A stretch of DNA of 64,000 nt from Solirubrobacter phytolaccae (GTDB lineage: Bacteria; Actinomycetota; Thermoleophilia; Solirubrobacterales; Solirubrobacteraceae): positions 42,957-106,956 of the forward strand of contig NZ_JAPDDP010000021.1 in NCBI RefSeq assembly GCF_027587195.1, read 5' to 3'. The translations under genes were made by a program, and so were the position numbers. Below the pieces are notes generated by a model. It did no database searches and had not been told where the DNA came from. It saw only the letters and a list, made by a program, of their open reading frames with translations. Of the stretch, positions 1 through 7,884 are shown one piece after another; within the stretch, counting starts at the first letter, position 1; the number at the start of each line of letters is the position of its first letter.

Positions 1-204
1 GTGATCGCCGTCACCGCGATCGTCGTGGCGGTGGTCGTGCTCGGCTTCTTCGTGGCCGACACGCTGCGCAACGACCCGGCGACGTTCGTGGCGATCATCG
101 CGCTGGCCGGGCTCGCCGTCGTGCTCGACGCGCTGTGGAAGCGCAGCGTGCGGCGCGACGAGCAGGCGCGCGGGCCCCACGAGGAGCGGCTCGCGCACCA
201 CTGA
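1..204 (+). CDS. C-terminal end of an integral membrane protein (partial), possibly an APC-type permease
   Basis: The reading frame is open from the first base and ends at a TGA at 202-204. It encodes two hydrophobic stretches (about residues 3-20 and 29-46) separated by a short polar loop, TLRNDPATF, and followed by a basic/acidic cytoplasmic tail. This looks like the last two membrane segments and tail of an amino-acid/polyamine permease of the APC superfamily, but that is inference from the tail alone. The GTG at base 1 need not be the start; the gene most likely begins outside the window. It is convergent with the UspA gene that follows. Confidence 0.5.
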   Translation: MIAVTAIVVAVVVLGFFVADTLRNDPATFVAIIALAGLAVVLDALWKRSVRRDEQARGPHEERLAHH

Positions 205-255
205 CCTCCGGCCCGTCCGCCGTCCCCCGGGCGGGCGGGCCGGGGTCCACCCACG

Positions 256-1224
256 TCACGTGGCGCTCGGGGCGTGCGCGTCGGCGTCCGCGAGCAGCTC
301 CTCCGCCTTGGCCTCGCTGCCGCGCGGGATCACGATCACCGGGCACGCGGCGCGGTCGACGACGCGGCGGGAGACGCTGCCGAGCACGACCGCCCGGCGC
401 GGGCCCAGGCCGCGTGAGCCCATGACCAACAGGTCCAGGTGCGCGGACGCGGCGACGAGCGCGCGGACCGGCTCGTCGATCATCACGTCGATCTCGGCGT
501 CCACGCCTCCCGCCAGCTCGGTCAGCCGGGCGCGGGCGTTGGCCTCGATCGTGAACCGCATGCGCGCGGCGGTCTGCGCCTCGGTGCCGACCTCGTGGTG
601 CTGCTCGGCGAGCAGGCCGTGCGCCTCCTCCTGCGCGTGCCGCGGATCGATCACGGTGAGCACGCGCAGCTTCGCGCCGCCGGTGCGCGCCAGCGAGCCG
701 GCCACACGCAGGACCTCGTCGGACTCCGGTTGCGTGGGCAGCGCGACCCCGATCGTCGCGACGCCGCCGTCGGGCCGCACGTAGCCGTTCGGGACCACCG
801 CGACCGGGCTCTCGCTGACGTGGATGACGCGCTCGGCCGTCGTGCCGAGGAGCATCGCGCCCCGGGGAGCGCGGCTCGTGGAGCCGACGACGACCAGCTC
901 CGGCGAGCACTCGTCGATCGCCCGGGCCAGGCCGCGCGCCGCGGTGGAGTCCTCGAAGGGACGGATCTCGGCGACGATGCCGCGCCGCTCGAGGTCGTGC
1001 TCGAGATGGCGGACGGACTCGGCGATCGAGCCCGGAAGCGTCGGCGCCTCGTCGGCGCCGAAGTGCACGTGCAGCGAGCCCGTGTCGACCACGACGACGA
1101 CCACGAGCGGCGCACCCGTCACGCGGCTCGCCGCCACGCCGAACTCGACGGGCTCGCGCGCACCGGTGTCGGGCGAGAACGCCGCGATCACCGGGCTGCG
1201 ATGGGTGTGGTCCAATGTCTCCAT
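256..1224 (-). CDS. Tandem universal stress protein (two UspA domains)
   Basis: A 322-residue soluble protein with two UspA folds, about residues 10-140 and 150-310. Both halves end with a recognisable ATP-binding signature: VVGSTSRAPRG followed by LLGTTAERV in the first, and VMGSRGLGPRR followed by VLGSVSRRVV in the second (G-x2-G-x9-G-S/T type). Tandem UspA proteins of this length are common in actinobacteria, where they bind ATP and are induced by hypoxia or stationary phase; that role is family knowledge, not shown here. ATG start at 1224. The gene is divergent from the DUF308 gene, and the 172 bases between should hold both promoters. It belongs to a cluster of stress-associated membrane genes. 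Confidence 0.93.
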   Translation of the reverse strand: METLDHTHRSPVIAAFSPDTGAREPVEFGVAASRVTGAPLVVVVVVDTGSLHVHFGADEAPTLPGSIAESVRHLEHDLERRGIVAEIRPFEDSTAARGLARAIDECSPELVVVGSTSRAPRGAMLLGTTAERVIHVSESPVAVVPNGYVRPDGGVATIGVALPTQPESDEVLRVAGSLARTGGAKLRVLTVIDPRHAQEEAHGLLAEQHHEVGTEAQTAARMRFTIEANARARLTELAGGVDAEIDVMIDEPVRALVAASAHLDLLVMGSRGLGPRRAVVLGSVSRRVVDRAACPVIVIPRGSEAKAEELLADADAHAPSAT

Positions 1225-1396
1225 GCCCCGACGCTAGGTCCGCGCCGGCCCGTGGGCATCGCCTGATTCGGGTGAAGCCACACCCGTCGTGGACGGGTGC
1301 GCACACCACGTCGAGCGGCTGGCGCGCGCCCGTGCGCCCACCCCGCCGCGGCGGAACGATGACCTCGTTCACCACCCACTTCAAGGAGCGACCCGA

Positions 1397-1987
1397 GTGA
1401 GCTCGACCGTCTCCCCCCACGCCGGCGACGCCGCCCTCGGCGGCCAGTCGCAGGCGCTCGAACTCCAGGCCCAGAACCTCTGGTGGCTGTGGCTGATGAC
1501 CGGCGTGGTCTGGATCGTCGCCGCCCTCGTGATCCTCCAGTTCGACGCGGCCTCCGTGTCCACCGTCGGCGTGATCATCGGCTGCATGTTCGTCTTCGCC
1601 GGCATGACGAGCTTTCTCCAGGCCGCGGTCGCCGACCACCTGCGGTGGCTCTCGATCGTCTTCGGCGTGCTGATGCTGATCGCCGGGATCCTGTGCTTCG
1701 TCAACCCCGAGGCCACGTTCGCGGGCCTCGCCGACATGCTCGGCTTCCTGTTCCTGCTCGTCGGCGTCTGGTGGACGGTCGAGGCGTTCCTCGTCCAGGC
1801 CGGCAACCCGCTGTGGTGGCTGAGCCTGATCGCCGGGGTGCTGATGATGATCGTGGCCTTCTGGACCGCCGGCCAGTTCTTCATCGAGAAGGCCTACACG
1901 CTGCTCGTCGTCGCCGGCATCTGGGCGCTGCTGCGCGGCGTCACGGACATCGTGCGCGGGTTCCAGCTGCGGAACCTCACGCTGTGA
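1397..1987 (+). CDS. HdeD/DUF308-family membrane protein
   Basis: A 196-residue protein with about six hydrophobic helices arranged as three helix pairs, the pattern of the DUF308 (HdeD, acid-resistance membrane protein) family. Glycine- and tryptophan-rich helix ends such as NLWWLWLMTG and LVGVWWTVEAF are typical. I chose GTG at 1397 because AAGGAG at 1383-1388 lies 8 bases upstream, an excellent ribosome site, although the frame stays open further upstream. The next gene starts inside its stop codon (GTGA overlap), so the two are translationally coupled. Function in this phylum is not established; stress tolerance is inferred from the family and the UspA neighbour. Confidence 0.9.
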   Translation: MSSTVSPHAGDAALGGQSQALELQAQNLWWLWLMTGVVWIVAALVILQFDAASVSTVGVIIGCMFVFAGMTSFLQAAVADHLRWLSIVFGVLMLIAGILCFVNPEATFAGLADMLGFLFLLVGVWWTVEAFLVQAGNPLWWLSLIAGVLMMIVAFWTAGQFFIEKAYTLLVVAGIWALLRGVTDIVRGFQLRNLTL

Positions 1988-2244
1988 CCGAGTTCCTGAT
2001 CATCGTCACGCCGTTCCTGATCGTCCTCGCGGCCCTCTCCATCGTCGACCTGTTCGGCCGCGACTACGGCGGCTGGGCGATCACGGCCTGGGTGGCGTGC
2101 ATCGTCTGCTTCCCCGTGCTCGGCTCGCTCGCCTACTGGCTCACACGTCGCGCCGCGCCCGAGAGCGCGGAGCAGGTCTACCTGGCCCAGGCCGACCTCC
2201 GGCGCGAGCGCGAGCGGCTGCCGATCGACCGCTCCGGCTACTGA
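1984..2244 (+). CDS. Small PLDc_N-type membrane protein
   Basis: An 86-residue protein with two membrane helices (about residues 3-22 and 34-52) and a charged C-terminal tail. The layout, with a short loop carrying FGRDYGGWAITAWV and the following helix ending SLAYWLTRR, matches the phospholipase-D N-terminal-like domain (PLDc_N) that occurs alone as a small actinobacterial membrane protein. There is no HKD catalytic motif, so it is not a phospholipase. The GTG start overlaps the stop of the HdeD-like gene by 4 bases. Likely co-transcribed with it; function unknown. Confidence 0.82.
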   Translation: MTEFLIIVTPFLIVLAALSIVDLFGRDYGGWAITAWVACIVCFPVLGSLAYWLTRRAAPESAEQVYLAQADLRRERERLPIDRSGY

Positions 2245-2324
2245 CGACGATCTGCTGGACCGCGCCCGGCGGCACGGCACCTGCACGGCGACCGACGCGG
2301 TCACGGTCGCCAGCAGGAGGCCGG

Positions 2325-2846
2325 TCATACCTTCGCGTGGGTCTCGTGCGCCACCACCGGGGTGCGCCGCGGGGGCGCCGGAGCCCGGGCGGGAACGTAG
2401 ACCACGACGGTCCGGGCGATCCGGTCGTGCAGCGCGCGCCGCCGGCCGTCCACGAGGATCGTCAGGAACCCGGCGCACAGCGGGAGGGCCGAGAGCGGCA
2501 GCGCGAGCATGCGCAGCGCCGCGCGCCGGACCCGCAGCGGCTCGCCCGAGCGTGCCTCGCGGACCGTGATCCCGAGCAGCCGGTTGCCGGGCGTCTGCCC
2601 GTTGCCCGACCAGAAGAACACGAAGTACGCGGCCGTCCAGAGCAGCGCCACGCCGGCCGCGACGGCGGCGATGATCGTCCGCACCCCGTCCGGGACCGTC
2701 AGCAGGGACAGGCCGAGCGCGACGATCGCGCCCACGAGCCACGCGACGAGGTTGATCACCAGCGCGTCGACCGCGAACGCCAGCGTCCGGGTCGCCAGGC
2801 CGGCGTAGCTCGGCACCGGCGGCCCGGGCTCGGGCGGGACGTTCAC
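2325..2846 (-). CDS. RDD-family membrane protein
   Basis: A 173-residue protein with an RDD domain: the first helix region contains LATRTLAFAVDALVIN, whose Arg and Asp are the family signature, followed by three more hydrophobic helices and the loop GQTPGNRLLGITV that RDD proteins share. Near the C terminus are HDRIART and a basic tail. GTG at 2846 is chosen since it overlaps the stop of the upstream gene (GTGA), giving MNVPPEPG as a proline-rich N terminus. RDD proteins are poorly understood; some act in osmotic or ion homeostasis. Two genes of the cluster are translationally coupled here. Confidence 0.9.
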   Translation of the reverse strand: MNVPPEPGPPVPSYAGLATRTLAFAVDALVINLVAWLVGAIVALGLSLLTVPDGVRTIIAAVAAGVALLWTAAYFVFFWSGNGQTPGNRLLGITVREARSGEPLRVRRAALRMLALPLSALPLCAGFLTILVDGRRRALHDRIARTVVVYVPARAPAPPRRTPVVAHETHAKV

Positions 2847-3514
2847 GCGGTGCCCGTCGTCGATGGCGCTCCTTCGCCCGCGGGCCGGCGGTGGAACAGC
2901 CGCCACGCGGCCCGCTCGAGCCGTTCGTCGGCGTTGCGCGAGCGCTCGCGCAGCTCGTCGCCCACCTGGTCGGCGAGGCCGGCGCTCTGCTGGGCGATCG
3001 CGTCCAGGACGGCCGGGCTCTGCGCGATGTCGTCGATCAACGTCCACAGCGCGCGGCTCTCGCGCAGTCGCCCGACGATGTCCTCGACGAGCCCCATCGT
3101 GGCGGTCTCGACGACGTCGCTCTCGACCACGCGCGCGATCATCCGCGCGGCTCCCGGGCTCGCGAGCGCCTGCTCGACGATGCGCTCGAGCTCGGGCCCT
3201 TCGAGCACCCGCTCGGCGAGTCGCTCGACCACGCCGCCGGCCAGCAGCCGGTCCGCCACCTGCTGCGCGGCGTGCTCCTCGTCCAGGCGGTCCAGGGCCC
3301 GGGCGACCACGTGCTCGGCCAGCGCGCTATCGACAATCCGCGTCACGGCCTGGTGCGCGTACGGCGAGCCGAGGGCGGTGTCGACGCACACGAGCGTCAC
3401 GCGCCCGCCGCCGTCGATCACGCGCCGGCGCGTGTCGCGCTCGGTCCGGAGGGCGAACGCCCAGCTCGCGCGCGCCGGGCGCAGCGCCGCGTCGGTGATT
3501 CGAGATCCGACCAT
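2843..3514 (-). CDS. Unknown helical protein coupled to the RDD gene
   Basis: A 223-residue protein I do not recognise. After a basic N-terminal third it is almost entirely amphipathic helix, with recurring short units such as LAEHVVARAL, LAGGVVERLAERVL, LERIVEQALASP and AARMIARVVESD, suggesting a repeated helical hairpin array of about 100 residues. There is no signal peptide or membrane helix. Its stop overlaps the RDD start by 4 bases, so it probably works with that membrane protein, and it lies 11 bases downstream of the SHOCT gene. The ATG at 3514 is the only plausible start in the region. Confidence 0.75.
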   Translation of the reverse strand: MVGSRITDAALRPARASWAFALRTERDTRRRVIDGGGRVTLVCVDTALGSPYAHQAVTRIVDSALAEHVVARALDRLDEEHAAQQVADRLLAGGVVERLAERVLEGPELERIVEQALASPGAARMIARVVESDVVETATMGLVEDIVGRLRESRALWTLIDDIAQSPAVLDAIAQQSAGLADQVGDELRERSRNADERLERAAWRLFHRRPAGEGAPSTTGTA

Positions 3515-3525
3515 CGCCTACAGCC

Positions 3526-3798
3526 TCAGCCCAGCACCTTGCGCTTCTCGGCGGCGAACTCCTCGTCGGTGAGGATCCCGTCGTCGCGGAGCTTGGCCAG
3601 CTCCCGCAGCTGCGCGACCGTGTCGACCGGCGGGGCCGACGGCGGCGGCGCGGCCGGCGGTTCCTCCGCGTACTGCGGCGGATAGGACCCCTGGCTCGCC
3701 CAGCGGTTCGCCTGGCGGCGTGAGACGCGGTTGCTGACGGCGGTCGCCGTGCCGGCGACGGCGGCGGTGCGGGCGATCCCGCGAAGCAGTCCGGGCAT
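3526..3798 (-). CDS. SHOCT-domain protein
   Basis: A 90-residue protein ending in a SHOCT domain (about residues 62-90): LRELAKLRDDGILTDEEFAAEKRKVLG is a textbook form of this short C-terminal helical hairpin. The N terminus is a short alanine-rich, mildly hydrophobic segment with arginines (about residues 1-25), and the middle is rich in proline and alanine. SHOCT domains are thought to mediate oligomerisation or regulation of the attached module. It sits between the unknown helical protein and the DUF6325 gene in the same orientation. Confidence 0.9.
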   Translation of the reverse strand: MPGLLRGIARTAAVAGTATAVSNRVSRRQANRWASQGSYPPQYAEEPPAAPPPSAPPVDTVAQLRELAKLRDDGILTDEEFAAEKRKVLG

Positions 3799-3816
3799 GC
3801 GTGTCTCCTCTAGCTC

Positions 3817-4272
3817 TCAGCTCGCCGACGGGCTGGCGAGCTCGGTCTCCTCGAGCGCGGCAAGCAGCGCCTGGATGTGGATGCGCCCGCTCGCGGCGAG
3901 TTGGCCGCCGGAGCGCCGCAGCGCGACCGCCACCGGGGCGGCCCAGCGGTTCTCCCACACGAGCACGGCGGCGGAGGTCCCGGGCGCCAGCGCTTCGGCG
4001 GCCTCTTCGAGGTCCTCCTGCGTGATCAGGCCGGACGACGCGCCGTCGAACGCCTCGAAGCCGCCGCTGCCGCCATTGTCCGCGCCGAAGTCGACGGCCG
4101 CGACGGTGCCGTTCTCGGCCTTGATCATCAGCGCGACGTCGAGCACGCGGATGATCCCGCGCTCGACGAGGTCGATCAGCAACGGCACGACCTCGCCCTT
4201 CGGCTGCCGGCCCGGCCATTCGAGCACGACGTAGTCGATCGGGCCCATTTCCTCGAGCGCTTCCTCGGTCAC
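3817..4272 (-). CDS. DUF6325 (DUF1269-like) family protein
   Basis: A 151-residue protein beginning with the diagnostic block MGPIDYVVLEWPG, then LIDLVERGIIRVLDVALM, as in the DUF6325/DUF1269 group of actinobacterial stress-associated proteins. A glycine-rich middle (DNGGSGGF) and the alanine-rich segment after it also fit. I place the start at GTG 4272, which has AAGGAGG just upstream; the later in-frame ATG before GPIDY would make a protein 8 residues shorter. Proteins of this family usually sit beside SHOCT-domain proteins, as here, but the molecular role is not known. Confidence 0.85.
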   Translation of the reverse strand: MTEEALEEMGPIDYVVLEWPGRQPKGEVVPLLIDLVERGIIRVLDVALMIKAENGTVAAVDFGADNGGSGGFEAFDGASSGLITQEDLEEAAEALAPGTSAAVLVWENRWAAPVAVALRRSGGQLAASGRIHIQALLAALEETELASPSAS

Positions 4273-4380
4273 CGGTTCCTCCTTCTCAGACGGGAATCCG
4301 AGCATCGCCCCGGGGTCCCGGCGGGGCATCATCCGATCCGGGTGAGGCGCATCCCGCGCCGGCGGAGCAGCCTCGGGAAC

Positions 4381-4983
4381 ATGTCGACCACCCAACCGCA
4401 GCCGGCCGCGACGCCCACCGCGACGCCGTCGCCGAAGCGCCGCAACCCGTGGATCTGGATCAGCGCCGTGCTGCTGGTCGTCGCCGCGGGCCTGCTCGTC
4501 TGGGCCCTCTCCCTCGACTCGGACCTCGAGAGCACCCAGGCCGACGTCACCGCGCTCCAGACCCAGGTCGACGAGGCCGAGCAGTCGGGCGGCACCGTCG
4601 CGGCCGCGCTCAAGGCCGGCTTCGACACGCTCATGCAGCAGATCGGGACCGCCCAGGCCGACGTCGACGCCACCCAGCAGGAGATCGAGACCGCCCAGCA
4701 GACCGTCACCCAGGCCCAGGAGGACGCGCAGGCCGCCGCGACCGTGGTCGCCGACACCGCCGCGGACGCCACCGACCGCGCCCAGGCGCGCCTCGACGAG
4801 GCCCAGGCGAAGGTCCAGGCCGCCGACGCCAAGGCCAAGATCGCCGCCGACTGCGGCAAGGCTTACCTGTCCGCCCTCGGCTCGCTGTTCTCGGGCGGGA
4901 ACGTGAGCGAGCAGGTCGCCGGCGTCCGCGAGCAGCTCCAGGGCATCTCCGCCGAGTGCCAGGCCGCGCTCGCGGGTCCGTGA
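4381..4983 (+). CDS. Membrane-anchored coiled-coil protein
   Basis: A 200-residue protein: a proline/threonine-rich cytoplasmic N terminus (residues 1-22), one membrane helix (about 25-45, WIWISAVLLVVAAGLLVWAL), then a long glutamine/alanine/aspartate-rich coiled coil (about 48-150), then a short globular tail with two cysteines (AADCGKAY and SAECQAAL) that could form a disulfide outside the cell. No family recognised. It is divergent from DUF6325, and the 108 bases between must hold both promoters. A structural or scaffolding role at the envelope is plausible but unproven. Confidence 0.8.
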   Translation: MSTTQPQPAATPTATPSPKRRNPWIWISAVLLVVAAGLLVWALSLDSDLESTQADVTALQTQVDEAEQSGGTVAAALKAGFDTLMQQIGTAQADVDATQQEIETAQQTVTQAQEDAQAAATVVADTAADATDRAQARLDEAQAKVQAADAKAKIAADCGKAYLSALGSLFSGGNVSEQVAGVREQLQGISAECQAALAGP

Positions 4984-5183
4984 GTGGTAGCGGCGGCGTC
5001 GACGGCGTGCGCCGCAGAGCGGGTGCGACATGACCGGGGCCTGCTCAGATGCGGGCGGATCACGGACAGAGTTCGGGCTCGTAGCGCGTCCGCCCAGGTG
5101 ATCCAATCACCCTACGTCTTCGGCGTTCGCCGCGGCAGGCTCCGAGGACACGTCGTCCGCGAACCACGAGAGGGGGTGAAACG

Positions 5184-5246
5184 GTGATCCTCGATGCGAT
5201 CAACCATCCGGTCATCAACGAGTCCGGCCTGTGGAAGGGCTCTTGA
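5184..5246 (+). CDS. Possible 20-codon peptide gene or leader ORF
   Basis: GTG at 5184 opens a 20-residue frame ending TGA at 5244-5246, with GAGAGGGGG at 5168-5176 about 7 bases upstream as ribosome site. The peptide contains INHPVINESGLWKGS, with a hydrophobic N-terminal part and a Trp-Lys-Gly end. A perfect 15-base inverted repeat starts 9 bases after the stop, and a winged-helix regulator starts just beyond. The small size, strong ribosome site and hairpin could mean a leader peptide/attenuator or a secreted signal peptide read by the neighbouring regulator. I do not recognise a family. A second frame from ATG 5194 is also open for about 20 codons, so the identity is tentative. Confidence 0.4.
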   Translation: MILDAINHPVINESGLWKGS

Positions 5247-5254
5247 CGACGCCT

Positions 5255-5285
5255 GACCGCCCGTCCGCGTCGCGGACGGGCGGTC
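5255..5285 (+). terminator. Perfect 15-bp hairpin between the small ORF and the regulator gene
   Basis: Arms 5255-5269 and 5271-5285 are exact reverse complements with a single spacer base, so a real loop would open a few terminal pairs. No T-rich tract follows (the next bases are CCAATCAGTG). It could be a U-less terminator of the small ORF or, since the regulator starts only 8-29 bases later, an attenuator. Confidence 0.6.
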
Positions 5286-5313
5286 CCAATCAGTGATCTG
5301 CGACCATTCAGCA

Positions 5314-5880
5314 ATGTCTGGCGCTCTCGGACGCGCGTTGAGCCATCCGCTCCGCCACCGACTCCTCTTCGAGTATCTCAGCGGACCCGTGAGCCCGAGT
5401 GACGTGGCCCGCCGGCTCGGGGAGCCGGTCAACAGCGTCGCCTACCACACCGGAATGCTCGTCAGGCACGGCTACGCCGAGCTGGTCGGCACAGAACGAC
5501 GACGCGGCGCGAACACCCGCCTGTACCGCGCGACGATCGCACCGGAGATCGACGGATTCGAGTGGGAGTCGCTTCCGATCGAGATGCGCCGGAGCCTCAC
5601 GCTCGGGCTCTTGCAGCTGATCAACGGCGAGGTACGACAGGCCGCTGCCGGAGGGAGCTTCGACGACGCCGACGCACATCTCACGCGCAGCCCGCTCCTG
5701 CTCGACGACGAGGGCCGGTCAGCCGTAGCGGAGCTGCTCCGCGGCGCGTACGACGAACTCGAGGCCATCAGGACTTCGTGCCGAGCCCGAGATGCACCGA
5801 CGCAGGCGCGACACGAGGTCGTGATGATGGCCTACGAGCGTGCGCCTGACATCGAAGACGAGCGGCTCACCCGTTCCTAG
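5314..5880 (+). CDS. Winged helix-turn-helix (ArsR-like) transcriptional regulator
   Basis: A 188-residue protein with an N-terminal winged-helix domain (about residues 1-75): the recognition region reads SPSDVARRLGEPVNSVAYHTGMLVRHG, typical of ArsR/HTH_20 proteins that bind DNA as dimers, followed by the wing. The C-terminal half is acidic and helical with no recognised ligand domain and no cysteine metal site, so it is not a classical metal sensor. GTG at 5293 would add 7 residues; ATG at 5314 is preferred as the methionine directly precedes the first helix. Only 28 bases separate it from the end of the perfect hairpin, so its expression may depend on read-through. Confidence 0.85.
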   Translation: MSGALGRALSHPLRHRLLFEYLSGPVSPSDVARRLGEPVNSVAYHTGMLVRHGYAELVGTERRRGANTRLYRATIAPEIDGFEWESLPIEMRRSLTLGLLQLINGEVRQAAAGGSFDDADAHLTRSPLLLDDEGRSAVAELLRGAYDELEAIRTSCRARDAPTQARHEVVMMAYERAPDIEDERLTRS

Positions 5881-5907
5881 CTCGGTCTGCCGCACGTGCA
5901 CTGACGA

Positions 5908-5980
5908 TGGGCCGGGCAGGAATCGAACCTGCGCGCGTCGGATTATGAGTCCGCTGCTCTAACCGCTGAGCTACCGGCCC
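5908..5980 (-). tRNA. tRNA with CAT anticodon (Met elongator or Ile2)
   Basis: A full cloverleaf can be folded: 7-bp acceptor (GGGCCGG with CCGGCCC), D-arm with AGCTCAGCGG, anticodon loop CTCATAA (anticodon CAT) and T-arm GCAGG-TTCGATT-CCTGC. Discriminator base is A and CCA is not encoded. The sequence TAGCTCAGCGGTTAGAGCAG resembles both elongator tRNA-Met and the lysidine-modified tRNA-Ile2; I cannot decide without the identity elements being scored. The 27-43 pair is a G-A mismatch. It is not the initiator, since it lacks the initiator GGG/CCC anticodon-stem pairs. Confidence 0.92.
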
Positions 5981-6055
5981 GCGTGTGAGAACGCGGCGCG
6001 AAAGCCTACCCCCGTTCTTACGTTCCTCTGACGGAGGCGTGCTCAAGTTTCACTC

Positions 6056-6781
6056 ATGCCCATCTCCGCAAAGCGCAAGCTGGTCGCCGGGGCGGCCGGG
6101 CTTGCGGTCCTCGCCGGGAGCGGCGGGGCGTACGCCGCCGGCCAGTCCGGGTCCGTGGCGCCGAAGCAGGCCGACCGGGCCGCCGAGCAGAAGGCGTTCC
6201 TGGACGACGTCGCCAAGCGGCTCAATGTCACGCGCGATCAGCTCGACACGGCGCTCAAGGGCGCGGCTGAGGCGCGGATCGACGCGGCGGTCGCCGCCGG
6301 GAAGCTGACGAAGGAGCAGGGTGACGCGGCCAAGCAGCGCCTGAGCTCCGGTGCGCCGCTGCTCCCCGGGCTCGGTCCGATCGTCGGCGGGCACGGCCCG
6401 AAGGCGCCGGGCGGACGCGGCGGACCTGGACCGGGTGGCCCGGGCGGCGGTCCCGGCGCGCGCGGGTTCGGGTTCGGGTTCGGCGGCGCCGAGGGCGCGG
6501 CCGAGTACCTCGGGCTCACGCAGGAGCAGCTGCGCGAGCAGCTCCGGGACGGCAAGTCACTCGCCGACATCGCCAAGGCGACCAGCGGCAAGACGGTCGA
6601 AGGGCTCAAGGCCGCGCTGAAGGCGAAGACGACCGAGCGGCTCGACCAGGCCGTCAAGGACGGGCATCTCACCCAGGCGCAGCGCGACAAGATCGCGGCC
6701 GACCTGGACGAGCGGATCGACGACGTCGTCAACCTGACGCCACCGGACCGGCCGGACCGTCCGAAGCACCGCTGGCGCTAG
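6056..6781 (+). CDS. Secreted helical protein with duplicated halves
   Basis: A 241-residue protein with a signal peptide (about residues 1-28; basic MPISAKRK, hydrophobic core, cleavage near AYA-AG). Two helical halves, about 40-100 and 145-225, share a pattern: LNVTRDQLDTALKGA...RIDAAVAAGKLTKEQ in the first and LGLTQEQLREQL...ERLDQAVKDGHLTQAQ in the second. Between them is a Gly/Pro/Phe-rich hinge (about 108-143). No enzymatic motif is seen. Similar repeats occur in secreted actinobacterial proteins of unknown role. Its last bases overlap the convergent protease gene by 4. Confidence 0.82.
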   Translation: MPISAKRKLVAGAAGLAVLAGSGGAYAAGQSGSVAPKQADRAAEQKAFLDDVAKRLNVTRDQLDTALKGAAEARIDAAVAAGKLTKEQGDAAKQRLSSGAPLLPGLGPIVGGHGPKAPGGRGGPGPGGPGGGPGARGFGFGFGGAEGAAEYLGLTQEQLREQLRDGKSLADIAKATSGKTVEGLKAALKAKTTERLDQAVKDGHLTQAQRDKIAADLDERIDDVVNLTPPDRPDRPKHRWR

Positions 6782-7836
6782 CTCACGCGCGCGGCGACGG
6801 CGTCGGACGGCGCCAAGACCAAGTTCACCCGGGCGCCCGCGTGCCGCAACTGGGCGCCCGGCCGCCGCATGAACGGCCGGGCCCGCAGCCCGTCGGCGAG
6901 CGCGCGGGCTCCGCTCTCGGTGTCCCACTCCCAGGTCATCACCAGCGTGTGCTCGTCGCCGCGGCGCCAGAGCTCGAACTGGTCCCCGCCCCACCCGGTC
7001 GCGAGTCGTGGGCCGACGATCGCGCGCGTCCGCCACTCGCCCCAGACGTCCCGGTCCACGCGCTTCCAGCCCGGGCCGAGGTTCACGAGCGGCGTCTCGG
7101 TGGGCAGCGGCTCCTCGCCCGCGCGCCACTTCTCCGGGTGCAGCACCTGCTCGCTGCTCTCCGGCGGCCGTGACGCCAGCGCCCGGTCCACCATCGGCCA
7201 GCCGCCCTGGTCACGCAGCGCGGCGACGAACCGCTCGCCCTCCTCGTACACGAACCGGTACTCGCGCCCCAGCCAGCCGTCGGACCAGTCGCCGTCGTCC
7301 GGCCGCTTGCCGCCGAGGTAGCGGTCGGCGTAGTCGCGCTCGACCAGCATCGCGGTCCCCTCGGTCAGCGCGGCGGTGGCCGTCGCGGCGTCGTCGCTCA
7401 TCTCCTCCGTCTCGTAGGCGCCGAAGTGCTGATCCTCGAGCGTGTGCGTCAGCTCGTGCGCGACGATCGACTCGTAGAGCGGCCCGAGCCGCGGCCCGTC
7501 GTCCGCGATGACGATGTAGTTCTCGCCGTGCACGGCGGCGCCCCAGACTCCGCCGTCGTCCTCCAGGGACTCGCCTGGAGCGACCAGATCGAGCAGCTCG
7601 AGCATCGCGCGTTGCGCTTCCGGCACCGACCAGACGCCGGAGGAAGCAGTCTCCTGGCTGACCCGAAAGGCCACAGGAGCGTCCTCGAAGCGCAAGCCGC
7701 GTAACTTCTCGACCCGTGCGGCGGTCTCACTCACGTCGATCTCGACAATCCGCTCGCGCATCAGCAGCGCGGTCACAACCACGAGCAGGACGGCCACGGA
7801 GAGCCACCAGATGCGTATGTGTGTCGATGACAGCAA
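6778..7836 (-). CDS. Membrane-anchored or secreted HEXXH metallopeptidase-like protein
   Basis: A 352-residue protein with one N-terminal hydrophobic helix (about residues 8-25) that is either a signal anchor or uncleaved signal. The zinc signature HELTH lies at about residue 128 (IVAHELTHTLEDQHF), followed about 25 residues later by ALTEGTAMLVE, whose Glu is well placed as third ligand of a gluzincin. The rest is rich in Trp and acidic residues. Substrate unknown. The family resembles uncharacterised actinobacterial secreted proteases. It is convergent with the preceding secreted protein and divergent from the HD-GYP operon. Confidence 0.82.
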   Translation of the reverse strand: MLSSTHIRIWWLSVAVLLVVVTALLMRERIVEIDVSETAARVEKLRGLRFEDAPVAFRVSQETASSGVWSVPEAQRAMLELLDLVAPGESLEDDGGVWGAAVHGENYIVIADDGPRLGPLYESIVAHELTHTLEDQHFGAYETEEMSDDAATATAALTEGTAMLVERDYADRYLGGKRPDDGDWSDGWLGREYRFVYEEGERFVAALRDQGGWPMVDRALASRPPESSEQVLHPEKWRAGEEPLPTETPLVNLGPGWKRVDRDVWGEWRTRAIVGPRLATGWGGDQFELWRRGDEHTLVMTWEWDTESGARALADGLRARPFMRRPGAQLRHAGARVNLVLAPSDAVAARVS

Positions 7837-7884
7837 GATCCCTCACGCCGCTGCGTTTCAGCGCTCAGTAGGCTAGTTCGAGCG

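Noticed and set aside
5908..5980. tRNA as an integration site for a mobile island
   Set aside because: I looked for a repeated 3' end of either tRNA gene nearby and saw none; no integrase is adjacent.
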